The notes: generated from the letters alone by a model not told the origin. DNA of 64,000 nt from Solwaraspora sp. WMMA2065 (GCF_030345075.1 NZ_CP128361.1:4464001-4528000); one strand, 5' to 3'. Shown: positions 17,017 through 26,629, numbered from the stretch's first letter. Made by a program: numbers and translations.

Positions 17017-18958
17017 TGTACCGTTCGAAAAACTCGGCCACGGACGTTGACGTGCGGCTTTGTCCGCCGGGGGATCGATGGATGGCGTCATGCTGCCGGT
17101 CATGATCCTGTCGTTGGGCTACCTGATTCTTCGTCAGGCACTGCAGTTGATCATCTTGTTGGCCCGGGGTGGGGACGCCAACGCGGTCGAGGTCCTCGTG
17201 CTGCGGCATCGTGCGCCACGAGGCGCCATTGAACCGTGTGGGGGTGAGAGGCCTCCACCGCCGTCCTGTCGCAGCAGGGTGGTGAAGCTGGGAGCAGCCT
17301 GATCCGGGAGACGCCGGGGAGGGTGGCAAGCAGCTCCGACAACGCCGGGACATGCCAGGACTACCGGATGGTGTGGGTCCGGCAAGCGAGACGAGAAGGT
17401 GTACGTGAGGAACCAGCGGTGTAACGCCCCTCAAGAGCGCGGCCAGCTCGAATCCGGTGGATGTGGGCTGGATGGCGGTGCGTACCCGTCCGCGCAGGCG
17501 GACGGGGAACTCCTTGACCGGTGTGGTGTCGTCGGTCGGGAGGCCATGGTGAAGGTCTGCGGCGTAGCCGTGGCGATGCCGCAGGGGTATAGCTGGGCAC
17601 CTCCCTCGACGAGCGGTTCGTGGTGAACGTGGGAACCGTCCCCGAGTTCCCGTCCGGGGTCTGCCGGCCAGGCAGGATCCGGCGGGTTGGCGCGTCGTCC
17701 GCCGACGGCTCGGGGATGGGGCGGCGGGTTCGTAGTAGTCCGAGGTCGGGAAAGCCGGCCACATGGCGAAGGGACCCAGCGGGTTCGTGTATGTGCGGTT
17801 CTGTAAAGGTTGGAGACGCTGGTGAATACTGGTGAGCCGTGGCCTGACGTCGATGAGGCGCAGGTACGGGTACGACGGATGCAGACCAAGCTGCACCACT
17901 GGGCGGCCGATGATCCCGGTCGCCGGTTTGATGATCTTTTCAACCTCGTGTGTCACCCGGACTTCCTCGTCGTGGCGTGGGAGCGGGTGCGGCGTAACAA
18001 GGGGGCGCGTACGGCGGGCATCGACGGGGTTGCCCCGGCGATGGCCGCGGCGAGTCCGACCATCGTGGTGGCGTTGCTGGCCGATACTCGCCAGCAATTG
18101 AAGTCCCGGACGTTCACTCCGCTGCCGGTGCGGGAACGGCTGATTCCCAAGCCCGGTCAGCCGGGGAAGGTCAGAAGGCTCGGGATTCCATCGACGATGG
18201 ACAGGCTGGTGCAAGCCAGTCTGGCGCTGGTGTTGGAGCCCATTTTCGAGGCCGTTTTCAAGCCGGTTAGTTACGGTTTTCGGCCGCGTCGGCGGGCGCA
18301 GGACGCGATCGCCGAGATCGTCTACTTCGGGTCCAAGGGTTACCGCTGGGTGCTCGATGCGGACATCACGGCGTGTTTTGACGAGTTGGCACACTGCGCG
18401 ATCCTCGATCGGGTCCGCCGACGTGTCGCCGACAAACGCGTCCTGGCCCTGGTCAAGGCATTCCTCAAGGCGGGCATCATGGCCGAGGGTGGCCAGGTCA
18501 GGGATTCGGTCACCGGCACGCCGCAGGGTGGTTTGATCAGTCCGTTGCTCGCCAACATCGCGTTGACGGCGTTGGATGAGCACTTCTGCGCCAAGTGGGA
18601 TGCCCACGGCACAGACGACAGACGGTACCGGCATCGGCAGCGTGGCGGGGCCACCTACCGGATCGTCCGCTATGCGGACGATTTCGCGGTCATGGTGATG
18701 GGCTCCCAAACGCACGTCGAGGCCATACGGGAGGAGGTCGCGCAGGTGCTCGCCCCGCTGGGGCTGCGGCTGTCGCCGGCCAAGACCCGGGTCTGCCACC
18801 TGGACGAGGGGTTCGACTTCTTGGGCTTTCGCATCCAGCGACGCCGCAAGCGGGGAACCAACAAGTACCACGTCTACACCTACCCGTCGAAGAAGGCTCT
18901 GACCTCGATCAAGACGAAGGTGCGGGCGTTGACGAAAGACATCCCAGGAGCTTGAATG

Positions 18959-20191
18959 TCAAGCAGCAGCCTTGCTGAGGTGATGCGACCACGCGGTCGC
19001 CTCGTCGTAGACGGTGCCGGTCTTCAGGCATCCGTGCAGGATGCCGACGAGCCGGTTGGCGAGTTGGCGCAGCGCGGCGTTGTAGCTGGCGCCGCGGGCA
19101 CGTTGCCGGTCGTAGTAGGCGCGGGCACCCGGCGAGGCCTTCAACGCGGAGAACGCCTGGGTCATCAGGGCGTCGATGAGCCGGTCGTTGTGGACGAACC
19201 GGGCCGCGACGGTCCTCTTCTTCCCGGACGCGCGGGTGATCGGGCTGGTCGCGGCGTAGTTCTTCCGGGCCTTCGCGGTGGCGTAGCGGTCGTGGTCGTC
19301 ACCGAACTCGGCGAGCACCCGGGCGCCGAGGACGGCACCCAGTCCGGGCTGGGACAGGATGATCTCAGCGTCCGGGTGCCGGCCAAAATGGTCCTCCACC
19401 TGCCCTTGCAGGGCCTTGACCTGCTCGTTGAGAGTGACCAGCAGGGCGACCAGGGCGCGCACCGACGCGGCGTAGGCGGTGGTGACCACGGCCGGCTGGC
19501 CGAGGTGCTCGGCACGCAGCACCGCCTGGATCGACGCGGCCTTGGCCGCGACGTCACGGCGCCGGGCCCGTTTGAGAGCGGCGCTGATCTGGCTGATACT
19601 CAGCCGGGCGGCGCTGGCCGGATCAGGGGCCTTCGCGAGGAGTTGCAGGGTGTCAGCGGCGTCGAGGTCCTCGAACGCCTCCAACGCCGCAGGGAAGTAC
19701 TCCCGCAGCGCGTGCCGCAGCCGCTGCACAGCACGGGTGCGTTCCCAGATCAGCGTCTTGTGCATCCGGGTGACGACCTTGACCGCCTCGGCGTCCGCCG
19801 AGTCTCCGGCCATCGGGCTCAGTTGGTGCGAGTCGGTGCGCACCATGTCGGCCAGCATGTGCGCGTCGGCGGCGTCGCTCTTGGCCCGGGACACCGCCAG
19901 ACGTTCCCGGTAGCGGGCCGCCTGCAACGGGTTGACCGGGTACACCGTGTACCCGGCGGCGACCAGCGCCTGCACCCACGGGCCCCGATCGGTCTCGATA
20001 CCGATCTTCACCTGAGCAGCAGCAGCGTCGGCGTCGATGTCGTCGCCGAGCGCCGTGCCGATCATCGCGTGGAGCCTGGTGATGCCGGCGATGCCCTCGG
20101 GCAGCCTCGCCTTGGCCAGCCTGCGGCCGGAGGCGTCCATGAGCTCGACGTCGTGGTGGTCCTCCGCCCAGTCATCTCCTATGAACAGCAA
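18959..20191 (-). CDS. IS110-family transposase, copy 1
   Basis: Encodes 410 residues from a TTG, identical to the copy at 26877. The RuvC-like acidic residues are Asp in FIGDDWAEDHHDVELMD, Glu in VKIGIETDRGPW, and two Asp in SRAKSDAADAHMLADM. The C-terminal domain has LSQPGLGAVLGARVLAEFGD and ATSPITRASGKKRTVAARF with the conserved serine region, and ends WSHHLSKAAA. Length is normal. It recombines donor and target DNA guided by a bridge RNA from the element's leader. Confidence 0.93.
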   Translation of the reverse strand: MLFIGDDWAEDHHDVELMDASGRRLAKARLPEGIAGITRLHAMIGTALGDDIDADAAAAQVKIGIETDRGPWVQALVAAGYTVYPVNPLQAARYRERLAVSRAKSDAADAHMLADMVRTDSHQLSPMAGDSADAEAVKVVTRMHKTLIWERTRAVQRLRHALREYFPAALEAFEDLDAADTLQLLAKAPDPASAARLSISQISAALKRARRRDVAAKAASIQAVLRAEHLGQPAVVTTAYAASVRALVALLVTLNEQVKALQGQVEDHFGRHPDAEIILSQPGLGAVLGARVLAEFGDDHDRYATAKARKNYAATSPITRASGKKRTVAARFVHNDRLIDALMTQAFSALKASPGARAYYDRQRARGASYNAALRQLANRLVGILHGCLKTGTVYDEATAWSHHLSKAAA

Positions 20192-20438
20192 CGTCTCTCC
20201 CGCCTATTGAGTCGATCACCGCTGGTAGCCAGGAGGAGAACCATCAGCGACCTAATGAAGCAGTGCTCACGCCGCGACCGGGCGGGCACGACATCCCATC
20301 AGCGATCAACTCTCCACACCGACCAGCCGGGGCACGATCTTTCGTCAGGACTCGACGTCCAGGAACCCGGAGTGCTCACCGGCTGGCGGCTACCTACCCA
20401 CCAGGAGTTTGCCGGATGGCTCACTCCCAGAACTCATT
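20192..20438 (-). ncRNA. Predicted bridge RNA, copy 1
   Basis: The 247-base leader between the left end and the transposase of IS110 copy 1; identical to 26630-26876, where the guide segments are described. Its right-target guide TGACGAAAG pairs over 9 of 9 bases with CTTTCGTCA of this insertion site. Confidence 0.65.
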
Positions 20439-20794
20439 AGGATCACGGCACAAGACCCTGGCCGACCTGCTGCACCAGCTCAACTCGGTGCTGCGGGGAT
20501 GGTGCAACTACTTCCGGCACGGGGTGTCGTCGGGGACCTTCCACTACCTCGACCACTTCACCTGGTGGCGAGTGACCGGGTGGCTGCGCAAACGACATCC
20601 CAGGATCACCTGGAAGGCCCTCCGACGGCGGTTCCTGACCGCAAGTCCAGGACGCCGCCCTACCGAGGGCAAGGAGGTGCTGTTCCTCGCCCAGCAGGTG
20701 CCGATCGTGCGCTACCGCTGGCGAGCGACCAACATCCCCACGCCATGGACCAGCGTGCAACCTGCCGAAACCGCATAGCCAGCGGGAACCTGTG

Positions 20795-20832
20795 GAGCGC
20801 CGGATGCGCGGAGACGTGCACGTCCGGTGCGG
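20795..20832 (+). ncRNA. Group II intron domain V
   Basis: GAGCGCCGGATG, loop region GGAGAC, then GTGCACGTCCGGTGC fold into the short catalytic hairpin with the AGC triad near its base. Domain VI and the 3' splice site follow (to 20893). It is 17 bases after the maturase stop, the usual place. Confidence 0.75.
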
Positions 20833-21740
20833 CGGGCGGGCCGGGGAAACGGACCGGCAGGAATGCCGGAACCGCGCCCCGGTCCGACCCGACAGGTCGC
20901 GGTCCTGCGTCGGCAGGTGCGCCGTCCGGATCTGGAACCCGCCGACCGGGCGGTGCTTGCCGGCCTGTCGAGGCTGTTGCCGCGGACCCGGTGGGCGACG
21001 TTTCTCGTCACCCCGGCCACGTTGTTGCGCTGGCACGGCGATCTGATCACACGGCGGTGGACCTACCCGAGACGGCGGCGGGGTCGACCCCCGGTGACGG
21101 CCGAGGTACGCCAGCTGGTGCTACGGCTGGCCCGGGACAACCCCACCTGGGGATGCCGACGCATCCAGGGCGAGTTGACTGGCCTGGGCTACCGGCTCGC
21201 TGCCAGTACGATCTGGGCGATCCTCACCAAAGCCGGTGCCGGTCCGGCTCCACGACGGGCGGGACCGACCTGGACCGAGTTCCTCACCACCCAGGCCAAA
21301 GGCATCCTGGCCTGCGACTTCCTACACGTCGACACCATCGGACTGACCCGCGTCTACGTCCTGTTCCTCATGGAGATCGCGACCCGGCGAGTCCACCTAC
21401 TGGGCGCAACGACCAACCCGACCGGCGAGTGGGTGGCACAGCAGGCCCGCAACCTCATGATGGGCCTGGGCGATCGTGCGAACCAGTTCCGGTTCCTGAT
21501 CCGGGACCGGGATGCCAAGTACACCAACTTGTTCGACACCGTGTTCCACGCCGAGGGTGTCGAGGTGCTCCGAACGCCACCCCAAGCACCCCGGGCGAAC
21601 GCGTTCGCGGAGCGCTGGGTACGCACCGTCCGGCGAGAGTGCCTCAACCGGACCCTGACCTACAACATGAGGTGCCCCGAGGATTCCGGACAGGGAGCCA
21701 ATAAGGTTACCCTGTAAGGAAAATCGAGGGAAGAAGCGCG

Positions 21741-22034
21741 ATGGCACGCATAAGCTCATACACCCCAGAGTTCCGTGAAGAAGCAGTGCAACTCGTTCTA
21801 CAGTCGAACAAGCCAGTGTCGCAGGTTGCCCGGGAGATCGACGTTCACCCGGAGACGCTCCGTTCCTGGGTCCGCCAGTACCGGCGGGAAAACAGCGGCG
21901 CCCAGGACAGCCCACCGATCGGCGTCGACGAGCGCGCTCGACTGAAGGAACTCGAACGTCGCAACCGGGAACTCGAAATGGAGAACAGCTTCCTGAAAAA
22001 AGCCGCGGCGTACTTCGCGAAGGACCCTCGGTAA
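21741..22034 (+). CDS. IS3 transposase orfA (helix-turn-helix)
   Basis: Encodes 97 residues: MARISSYTPEFREEAVQLVL, then a helix-turn-helix (VSQVAREIDVHPETLRSWVR) and a leucine-zipper-like helix (LKELERRNRELEMENSFLKK). Near its end is A6-G (21996-22002), the usual slippery heptamer for -1 frameshifting in IS3 elements; orfB is in the -1 frame, so an OrfAB fusion transposase is expected. OrfA alone binds the IS ends and represses. Confidence 0.92.
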   Translation: MARISSYTPEFREEAVQLVLQSNKPVSQVAREIDVHPETLRSWVRQYRRENSGAQDSPPIGVDERARLKELERRNRELEMENSFLKKAAAYFAKDPR

Positions 22035-22039
22035 CGAGC

Positions 22040-22924
22040 TTGTACGAGTTCATCGAGACGATGCGACTCGACACCGCGAAGTACGCCTACCCCGTCGACT
22101 TCATGTGCGAACAACTCGGCGTGTCCAGGTCCGGATACTACGAATGGCGAACCCGCCCCGACTCCGCGACCGCCACCCGCCGCGCCCACCTTCGATCGAC
22201 CATCGAGGAGGTGTTCGCCGCGTCCGACGGCACCTACGGGCATCGACGTGTCCACGCGCAACTGCGGCGCCAGGGCGTGTCCGCCGGGCCGGAACTCGTC
22301 CGCCAGCTGATGCGCGAGCTCGGGCTCGTGCCGTGCCAGCCCCGCCCGAGGCGGTGGGGTCTCACCCAGTCGTCGTCCGGCACGGTGCCTGACCTCGTCG
22401 GCCGGGAGTTCACCGCCGACGCGCCTGGCGAGAAGCTCGTCGGCGACATCACGTACATCCCGACCGGCGAGGGGTGGCTGTATCTGGCGACCGTCATCGA
22501 CTGCTGCACGAAGGAAGTCATCGGATACGCGATGGACGACCACTACCAGACGCCGTTGATATCCCGCGCCATCCGTAACGCCGCCCGGAATCGCGAACTC
22601 AGGAAGAACGCCATCTTTCATTCGGACCGGGGCAGCAACTACATGTCGGACGACTACGGCAGAACGCTTCGGGATCTGAGGTTGCGGCGATCTGCTGGCC
22701 GGACCGGAATTTGTTTCGACAATGCGATGGCGGAATCGTTCTTCGGTGCGCTGAAGAACGAACGCGTGTCGCGTGTGAAGTATCCCACTCGTGAGGCGGC
22801 ACGCCGGGACGTTACTGCCTACATCGAATTCTGGTACAATCGTCAGCGTCTGCATTCAGCGGTGGGCTACCGACCTCCCCGGGAAGTCCACGCAGAGTTC
22901 GAGAACCTTCAAATCGCGGCGTGA
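22040..22924 (+). CDS. IS3 transposase orfB (DDE catalytic)
   Basis: Encodes 294 residues as an open frame from a TTG, normally made as part of OrfAB. It has an HTH_21-type N-terminal region (GTYGHRRVHAQLRRQGVSAG) and the integrase core: Asp in LVGDITYIPT, Asp in IFHSDRGSNYMS, and Glu in FDNAMAESFFGALKNERV, ending FWYNRQRLHSAVGYRPP. Lys in ALKNE is the DDE(K) residue. All catalytic residues are present. Confidence 0.92.
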   Translation: MYEFIETMRLDTAKYAYPVDFMCEQLGVSRSGYYEWRTRPDSATATRRAHLRSTIEEVFAASDGTYGHRRVHAQLRRQGVSAGPELVRQLMRELGLVPCQPRPRRWGLTQSSSGTVPDLVGREFTADAPGEKLVGDITYIPTGEGWLYLATVIDCCTKEVIGYAMDDHYQTPLISRAIRNAARNRELRKNAIFHSDRGSNYMSDDYGRTLRDLRLRRSAGRTGICFDNAMAESFFGALKNERVSRVKYPTREAARRDVTAYIEFWYNRQRLHSAVGYRPPREVHAEFENLQIAA

Positions 22925-23269
22925 AAGAACCGGCCGAACCACTGTCCGGAAAACGCGAGGCCCCTCAACATTCGACATCTGCTCGCCGTGCTCGGCGAAA
23001 ACCTCACGCACTACAACAGGCATCGGCCACATCAGGGCCGCGGGCAACGCCCACCTGACCAGGACACGGCCCCAGCCCCAGTGACCGATTTTGGGTACCG
23101 TCCGAGTACGACGCAGGAAGGTCGTCCACGGGCTGATCAACGAGTACGAGCAGGCCGCGTAGCCGAAACCGAGCCACCCAACGGGGCGTCAACTCCGACC
23201 CAGGTCGACCCAAGCTCCACACCACAAAACCGCACTTCACGGGCCACGATCGAGTTTCCGAACGGTACA

Positions 23270-23769
23270 GCTCAACGACCCGGCCGTCGAACGGGCCCGG
23301 ATCACCACCCCTGACGGCTGGGCGGTGTCCGCGCCCGTCACGGGATGCGCTGCGGAAGGACGCATCGCCGTGTACGGCAGCGTCACCACATGGTTGCTGC
23401 TCATGTACCTGCCGCAGGATCTCAATGAGATCGCTGCCGACGCCTACACTTACCCGACGTCACCGCGGCCCTGGCGGCCTACCGGGGCTTCATGTCCGAC
23501 CGAGGCCATCGGCTCCGGTTCCCCAGGAGGCGGTCGAGCACATCCAGAGCACCGTCGGCGCATCTGCTGGCCTGACCAGCGTCGAAGTGGAGATCGCCAC
23601 GGCTGACGCGCAGTGCCAGCAGGCCAGCGACCTTCGCGCGCGGTTGCAGTCTGTCATAGACCGCGACGCGCAGGAGTGGCTGCGCCGCAACCGCGATGCG
23701 GTTCAGCGTGCCGCGGCAGATCTCCAGGACGCGATCTCGCGGGCTGATCGGCTGGTGCGCAGGTCGTGA
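23270..23769 (+). pseudogene. Remnants of one or two unidentified genes
   Basis: Immediately beyond the IS end, a frame reads DGWAVSAPVTGCAAEGRIAV, then VTTWLLLMYLPQDLNEIAAD, and is lost after two frame changes near 23455-23530. A second stretch (23534-23769) reads VEHIQSTVGASAGLTSVEVE, then CQQASDLRARLQSVIDRDAQ, and ends RADRLVRRS. The tail resembles helical ends of actinobacterial envelope proteins, but identification is not possible. The 5' ends were lost when the IS landed. Confidence 0.45.
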
Positions 23770-23868
23770 GCTGCCAGGCACACCGCCCTGCCGCTGCGGG
23801 CAAGGGCGGTGTGCCTGATGGACGGCAGTCTCCCGATTCGATCCGCCTGGCCCAGGTAACATCGGCGA

Positions 23869-24645
23869 ATGCGCCGCAGCGGCTCGATCGACGTCGATGG
23901 CGGGTGCCTCGCCTACACCTGTGTCGGGCGTGGAGAGCCAGTGGTCCTCGTGCACGGGTTCACGCTCGACCAGCGGGTGTGGCGGCCCCAGGTGCGGAGT
24001 CTGCGCCGGCGTTTCCGGGTGCTGACCTACGACTGCCGCGGCTTCGGGCGGTCCACCTGCCCGACCGGCCCCTACAACCACGCCGACGACCTCGCCGTGG
24101 TGATCGCGGCGCTGGGCGGCGGACCCGTGCACCTGGTCGGCATGTCGATGGGTGGTCGCATCGTGCTCGGGTTCGCGCTTCGTCGGCCGCACGCGGTGCG
24201 GTCGCTGACGCTGATCGGCGCCGATGTGGGCGGCTACCGCCACGATATCGACTGGGACGTACCCGCCGACCAGGACGACCTGACCGCAGCGAGGTCGGCG
24301 TGGCTCGGCCACGAGCTGTTCGCCACCGCCCGGCGCGACCCGGTGGTGTGGTGCCGTGTCCGGTCGATGGTGGCCGACTACTCCGGCTGGCATTGGCTCC
24401 ACGAGGACGTACGCGTGCCGCCGGACACCGACACCTGGGACCGGCTGGCCGAGATCACTGTGCCGGCGACCGCGGTCGTCGGCGAACACGATCTGCCCGA
24501 CTTCCACCAGGTCGCACGCTCGATCGAGCTGCGGATGCCCCGCGCCAGCCGGGTCGTGGTGGCTGGCGCGGGGCATCTGGTGAACCTGGAGTCGCCGTCG
24601 ATCTGCACTGCGCTGATCACCGCCCGGGCCGGGGCCCTGAACTGA
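23869..24645 (+). CDS. Alpha/beta-fold hydrolase
   Basis: Encodes 258 residues from an ATG. It has the full alpha/beta-hydrolase signature: oxyanion loop VVLVHGFTLDQRVW, nucleophile elbow VHLVGMSMGGRIVLGFA (Ser about 102), acid in VVGEHDLPDFHQ and catalytic His in VVAGAGHLVNLESP. The size and absence of a signal peptide fit a cytoplasmic esterase or lactonase of the 3-oxoadipate enol-lactonase/peroxidase-like group. Its 3' end overlaps the convergent 590-residue gene by 29 bases. It could be an accessory enzyme of the neighbouring cluster, but faces the other way. Confidence 0.82.
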   Translation: MRRSGSIDVDGGCLAYTCVGRGEPVVLVHGFTLDQRVWRPQVRSLRRRFRVLTYDCRGFGRSTCPTGPYNHADDLAVVIAALGGGPVHLVGMSMGGRIVLGFALRRPHAVRSLTLIGADVGGYRHDIDWDVPADQDDLTAARSAWLGHELFATARRDPVVWCRVRSMVADYSGWHWLHEDVRVPPDTDTWDRLAEITVPATAVVGEHDLPDFHQVARSIELRMPRASRVVVAGAGHLVNLESPSICTALITARAGALN

Positions 24646-26389
24646 GGTTCGGCCCGGCCGATCGCCACCGCTCCTGCTCGTACCAGGCCTTGTCGAACGC
24701 GGTGACGGCCGGCACGGCCCTACCGGCGTCGCAGGCCTCGGCGACGGTGCGCCAGAGCGCGTCGACCAGGCCCGTATAGCGCACCGCTGTCCACAGCTCG
24801 TCGCGGGTGAACGCCGGTCCGTTCATGCGGACGGCGCGGATGTCGTAGCAGCCACGGTAGGGGGTGCCGCGTACGGACAGCGGATCTCGCCACAACGCGG
24901 CACCGGGGGCGCGCAGTGAGTAGCGAACTCTCGCTGCGATGTGCCCGCCGTGCCACAGGTCGCTGTGCTCGGCCACGTCCGGCAGCGACGGCGGGAAGTA
25001 GTAGTGGCGCTGGTGCGGGACCTCGTGCCGGTCGAAGTTGCCGGGCGCGAAGTGCCACCGGTTGTACTGCATCCGCTGGGCCACGAGCCACAGCATCCTG
25101 CCGAGGTCGTTCACGGCGTCGTCGGGCAGCCGGGGATGCGGCATGACCGCGCAGAAGAAGTCCGGCTTGCGCAGTTGCAGCACGGGTCCCAGACGGTCGG
25201 TGCCGGCCGGTGCCAGGGCCGTGAGGTCACGTACCGCGCTGGACATGCCGTAGTCCGCGCGCAGGTCGACGACCGCGACCTGCACGATGACCGTCAGCAG
25301 CGACTCCACGCCGTTGCGGCAGGCCTCGGCGGGCAGCTCGAGCAGCGCGCGCACCACCTGCCCGATGGCGTCCTCGCCGTCGAGCCCGGTGGTTTCGACA
25401 CCGGCGGTCTGCCTGGCGAACGCCGCGAGCGGTGCGGGCAGGGTGCGGTGGCGGCGCTGCGTCTGCGGCAGCATGGTCACCACCTCCTGCTTGGCGAAGG
25501 TCGTACCGTGGACGCGCCGGTAGCGCATCGAGTCGGACTGGTCCACCGCGCGGCTCAGCTCACCGACCTGCTGCGCCACGGCCGTCAGGTCCAGGTGGTC
25601 CGTGGGGTCGGCCGGGCGGGCGGCGGCGGTCTGGTAGCGCCGCCGTGCCTGGACCAGCCAGTCGCGCAATCCCACTGCGGTGAGCTGCCGCCCGTTGAAC
25701 TCCTCGAACCGGATCGCGCGGCCCGCGGCGAACAGCAGGTGGGCCGCAGCGACGAACAGCCGCTGCGCGCTGGTCCAGGTGTCCGGGTGCTCGCTGGCGA
25801 GCCTGTCCAGCAGCCCGTCGCGCAGCAGGGTGTTGGTGCCCGCGTCGGACCGGGAGAAGACCTCCTCACCGGAGTAGATCAGTACGGTCTCGACCCGGTC
25901 CACCCAGTCGGCGACCTGGCTTACCTTCTCCTTGAGTAGTCCTCGGTCGTGCCAGCCGGCGAGCAGCCGGTCCAGCTGTGCCTGCTGGTCGCGCTCGTCC
26001 TGCTCCCAGTCGGCGACGGCCTCCTCGATCTGGTCGTGGAGGTTGGCGGGCAGTGTCATGCACCCAGCGACGTACCCGGCCGGATGGGGGTGGTCCGCGT
26101 CGACCGGGCACAGCCGCAGCCGGCCGTTGGACGCCTGCACGACGATGACGTCTCCGGGGCGTGCCTCATCGGGCGGGCGCAGTCGCAGCTCGTCGTCGCC
26201 GATCACGTGCAGCAGGGTGATCCGCTCCCAGGCTGTCAGCGCCTGCACGGCCCGGGCGAAGGGGACGCGGCCGTCGATGGTCAGCAGGCGTACGACCTGC
26301 TGGTAGGCGGGCGCGCCGGAGTGTGTGCCGCCGCGGAGCCGGGCCAGGACCGCTGCCAGGCCGCCGCCGGGGGGCTCTGCGGCCGTCAT
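24617..26389 (-). CDS. Unknown 590-residue protein, last gene of the KamA cluster
   Basis: The ATG at 26389 overlaps the stop of the SET-domain gene (ATGA). Predicted cytoplasmic, no membrane segment. Features visible: an N-terminal helical part (YQQVVRLLTIDGRVPFARAV), a segment like a small beta domain (LRPPDEARPGDVIVVQASNG), a central helical part (LDRLLAGWHDRGLLKEKVSQ) and a conserved-looking C-terminal half rich in His, Trp and Tyr (RMQYNRWHFAPGNFDRHEVP, HQRHYYFPPSLPDVAEHSDLWHGGH, ending FDKAWYEQERWRS). The His-rich C-terminus could bind metal. No family is recognised. Coupling places it in the same pathway as KamA, the ligase and the SET protein. Confidence 0.7.
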   Translation of the reverse strand: MTAAEPPGGGLAAVLARLRGGTHSGAPAYQQVVRLLTIDGRVPFARAVQALTAWERITLLHVIGDDELRLRPPDEARPGDVIVVQASNGRLRLCPVDADHPHPAGYVAGCMTLPANLHDQIEEAVADWEQDERDQQAQLDRLLAGWHDRGLLKEKVSQVADWVDRVETVLIYSGEEVFSRSDAGTNTLLRDGLLDRLASEHPDTWTSAQRLFVAAAHLLFAAGRAIRFEEFNGRQLTAVGLRDWLVQARRRYQTAAARPADPTDHLDLTAVAQQVGELSRAVDQSDSMRYRRVHGTTFAKQEVVTMLPQTQRRHRTLPAPLAAFARQTAGVETTGLDGEDAIGQVVRALLELPAEACRNGVESLLTVIVQVAVVDLRADYGMSSAVRDLTALAPAGTDRLGPVLQLRKPDFFCAVMPHPRLPDDAVNDLGRMLWLVAQRMQYNRWHFAPGNFDRHEVPHQRHYYFPPSLPDVAEHSDLWHGGHIAARVRYSLRAPGAALWRDPLSVRGTPYRGCYDIRAVRMNGPAFTRDELWTAVRYTGLVDALWRTVAEACDAGRAVPAVTAFDKAWYEQERWRSAGPNLSSGPRPGR

Positions 26390-26629
26390 GGCCGAAGCCT
26401 GTCGGTGCCGTGTACGTCTCCGCCGCGGACTGGGGTCTCCTGCGGCACGCGTGCCGCGGCGGCGATGGCCGGCAGCAGCAGGCTCGCCCACCTCTCGGTG
26501 AGCTCCGAGTCGGGTGTCAACGCCGTCGCGCGCACGGTGCCGGCGCAGGCGGCGCTGCCGCACCGGCACCGGAACGACCAGGGGTCCTCGAAGCGGAAGC
26601 CGCGGTAGTCGCATGTGGCCTCGGTGCCT

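Larger units (their letters stand above)
18937..20438 (-). mobile_element. IS110-family element, copy 1 (inside the intron maturase)
   Basis: 1502 bp; identical in length and sequence to copy 2 at 26628, in opposite orientation. The core dinucleotide is CT on the transposase strand (AG at 18937-18938 and 20439-20440). It has no inverted terminal repeats and no longer target duplication. It carries one transposase and a noncoding leader that holds the predicted bridge RNA. Confidence 0.9.
17822..20778 (+). pseudogene. ltrA: Group II intron reverse transcriptase/maturase, split by IS110
   Basis: I use the GTG at 17822 with GGAG 6 bases upstream. The 5' part reads RVRRNKGARTAGIDGVAP, RLGIPSTMDRLVQASL, FDELAHCAILD, TPQGGLISPLLANIALTALD and RYADDFAVMV (catalytic YADD), to ALTK at 18936. 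The 3' part resumes at 20441 with RHKTLADLLHQLNSVLRGWC, the maturase domain X, and ends at 20778. The join across the CGAAAGG target is in frame. No HNH endonuclease domain is seen. The intact protein would have about 485 residues. Confidence 0.88.
17211..20893 (+). mobile_element. Group II intron, itself split by IS110
   Basis: Starts GTGCGCCACG, the group II 5' consensus (GUGYG), and ends in AC (AY rule). Joining 17210 to 20894 restores CGG CAT CAG GTC GCG, reading [11 protein letters not shown] in the host transposase, which fixes both splice sites to the base. It contains a reverse transcriptase/maturase gene and a recognisable domain V at 20795-20832. Without the IS110 copy it would be about 2.18 kb, a normal length. 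The IS110 insertion destroys the maturase frame, so mobility in cis is lost; splicing could be rescued only by another maturase. Confidence 0.85.
21669..22966 (+). mobile_element. IS3-family insertion sequence
   Basis: 1298 bp with imperfect inverted ends: left GAGGTGCCCCGAGGATTCCG, right (reverse complement) GAGGGGCCTCGCGTTTTCCG, both followed by GACAG. A 5-bp direct repeat AACAT flanks it (21664-21668 and 22967-22971). Removing the element and one repeat rejoins the host transposase as TYNIRHLLAVLG. Contains orfA and orfB with a frameshift signal and looks intact. Confidence 0.9.
17078..23162 (+). pseudogene. rve/DDE transposase interrupted by intron and IS3
   Basis: Piece 1 (17078-17210) encodes MDGVMLPVMILSLGYLILRQ through VEVLVLRH. 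Piece 2 (20894-21668) continues QVAVLRRQV through the integrase core: Asp in [10 protein letters not shown], Asp in IRDRDAKY, Glu in [10 protein letters not shown]. Piece 3 (22972-23162) completes it with HLLAVLGENLTHYNRHRPHQG and, after one indel near 23095, KVVHGLINEYEQAA. The family is a DDE (IS481/IS3-like) transposase of about 366 residues. The intron could be spliced out of RNA, but the IS3 copy and the frameshift make the gene dead. Confidence 0.82.
17017..23269 (+). mobile_element. rve-type insertion sequence swollen by nested insertions
   Basis: Both ends carry the same inverted repeat: TGTACCGTTCGAAAAACTCG at 17017 and, in reverse complement, TGTACCGTTCGGAAACTCG ending at 23269. It carries a single integrase-core transposase gene in three pieces. 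Removing the group II intron (17211-20893) and the IS3 element (21669-22966 with one target copy) leaves an element of about 1.27 kb, a normal size. A solitary left end of the same IS is at 11559-11602. Confidence 0.75.

Noticed and set aside
18956-20440. Long open frames (494 residues) antisense to each IS110 transposase, also at 26628-28112
   Set aside because: They mirror the codon structure of the transposase on the other strand, read as Gly/Val/Arg-rich without motifs, and include the element ends.
24941-25939. 332-residue forward frame within the 590-residue gene
   Set aside because: Antisense shadow rich in Gly/Val/His without motifs; the reverse gene is fixed by ATGA coupling.
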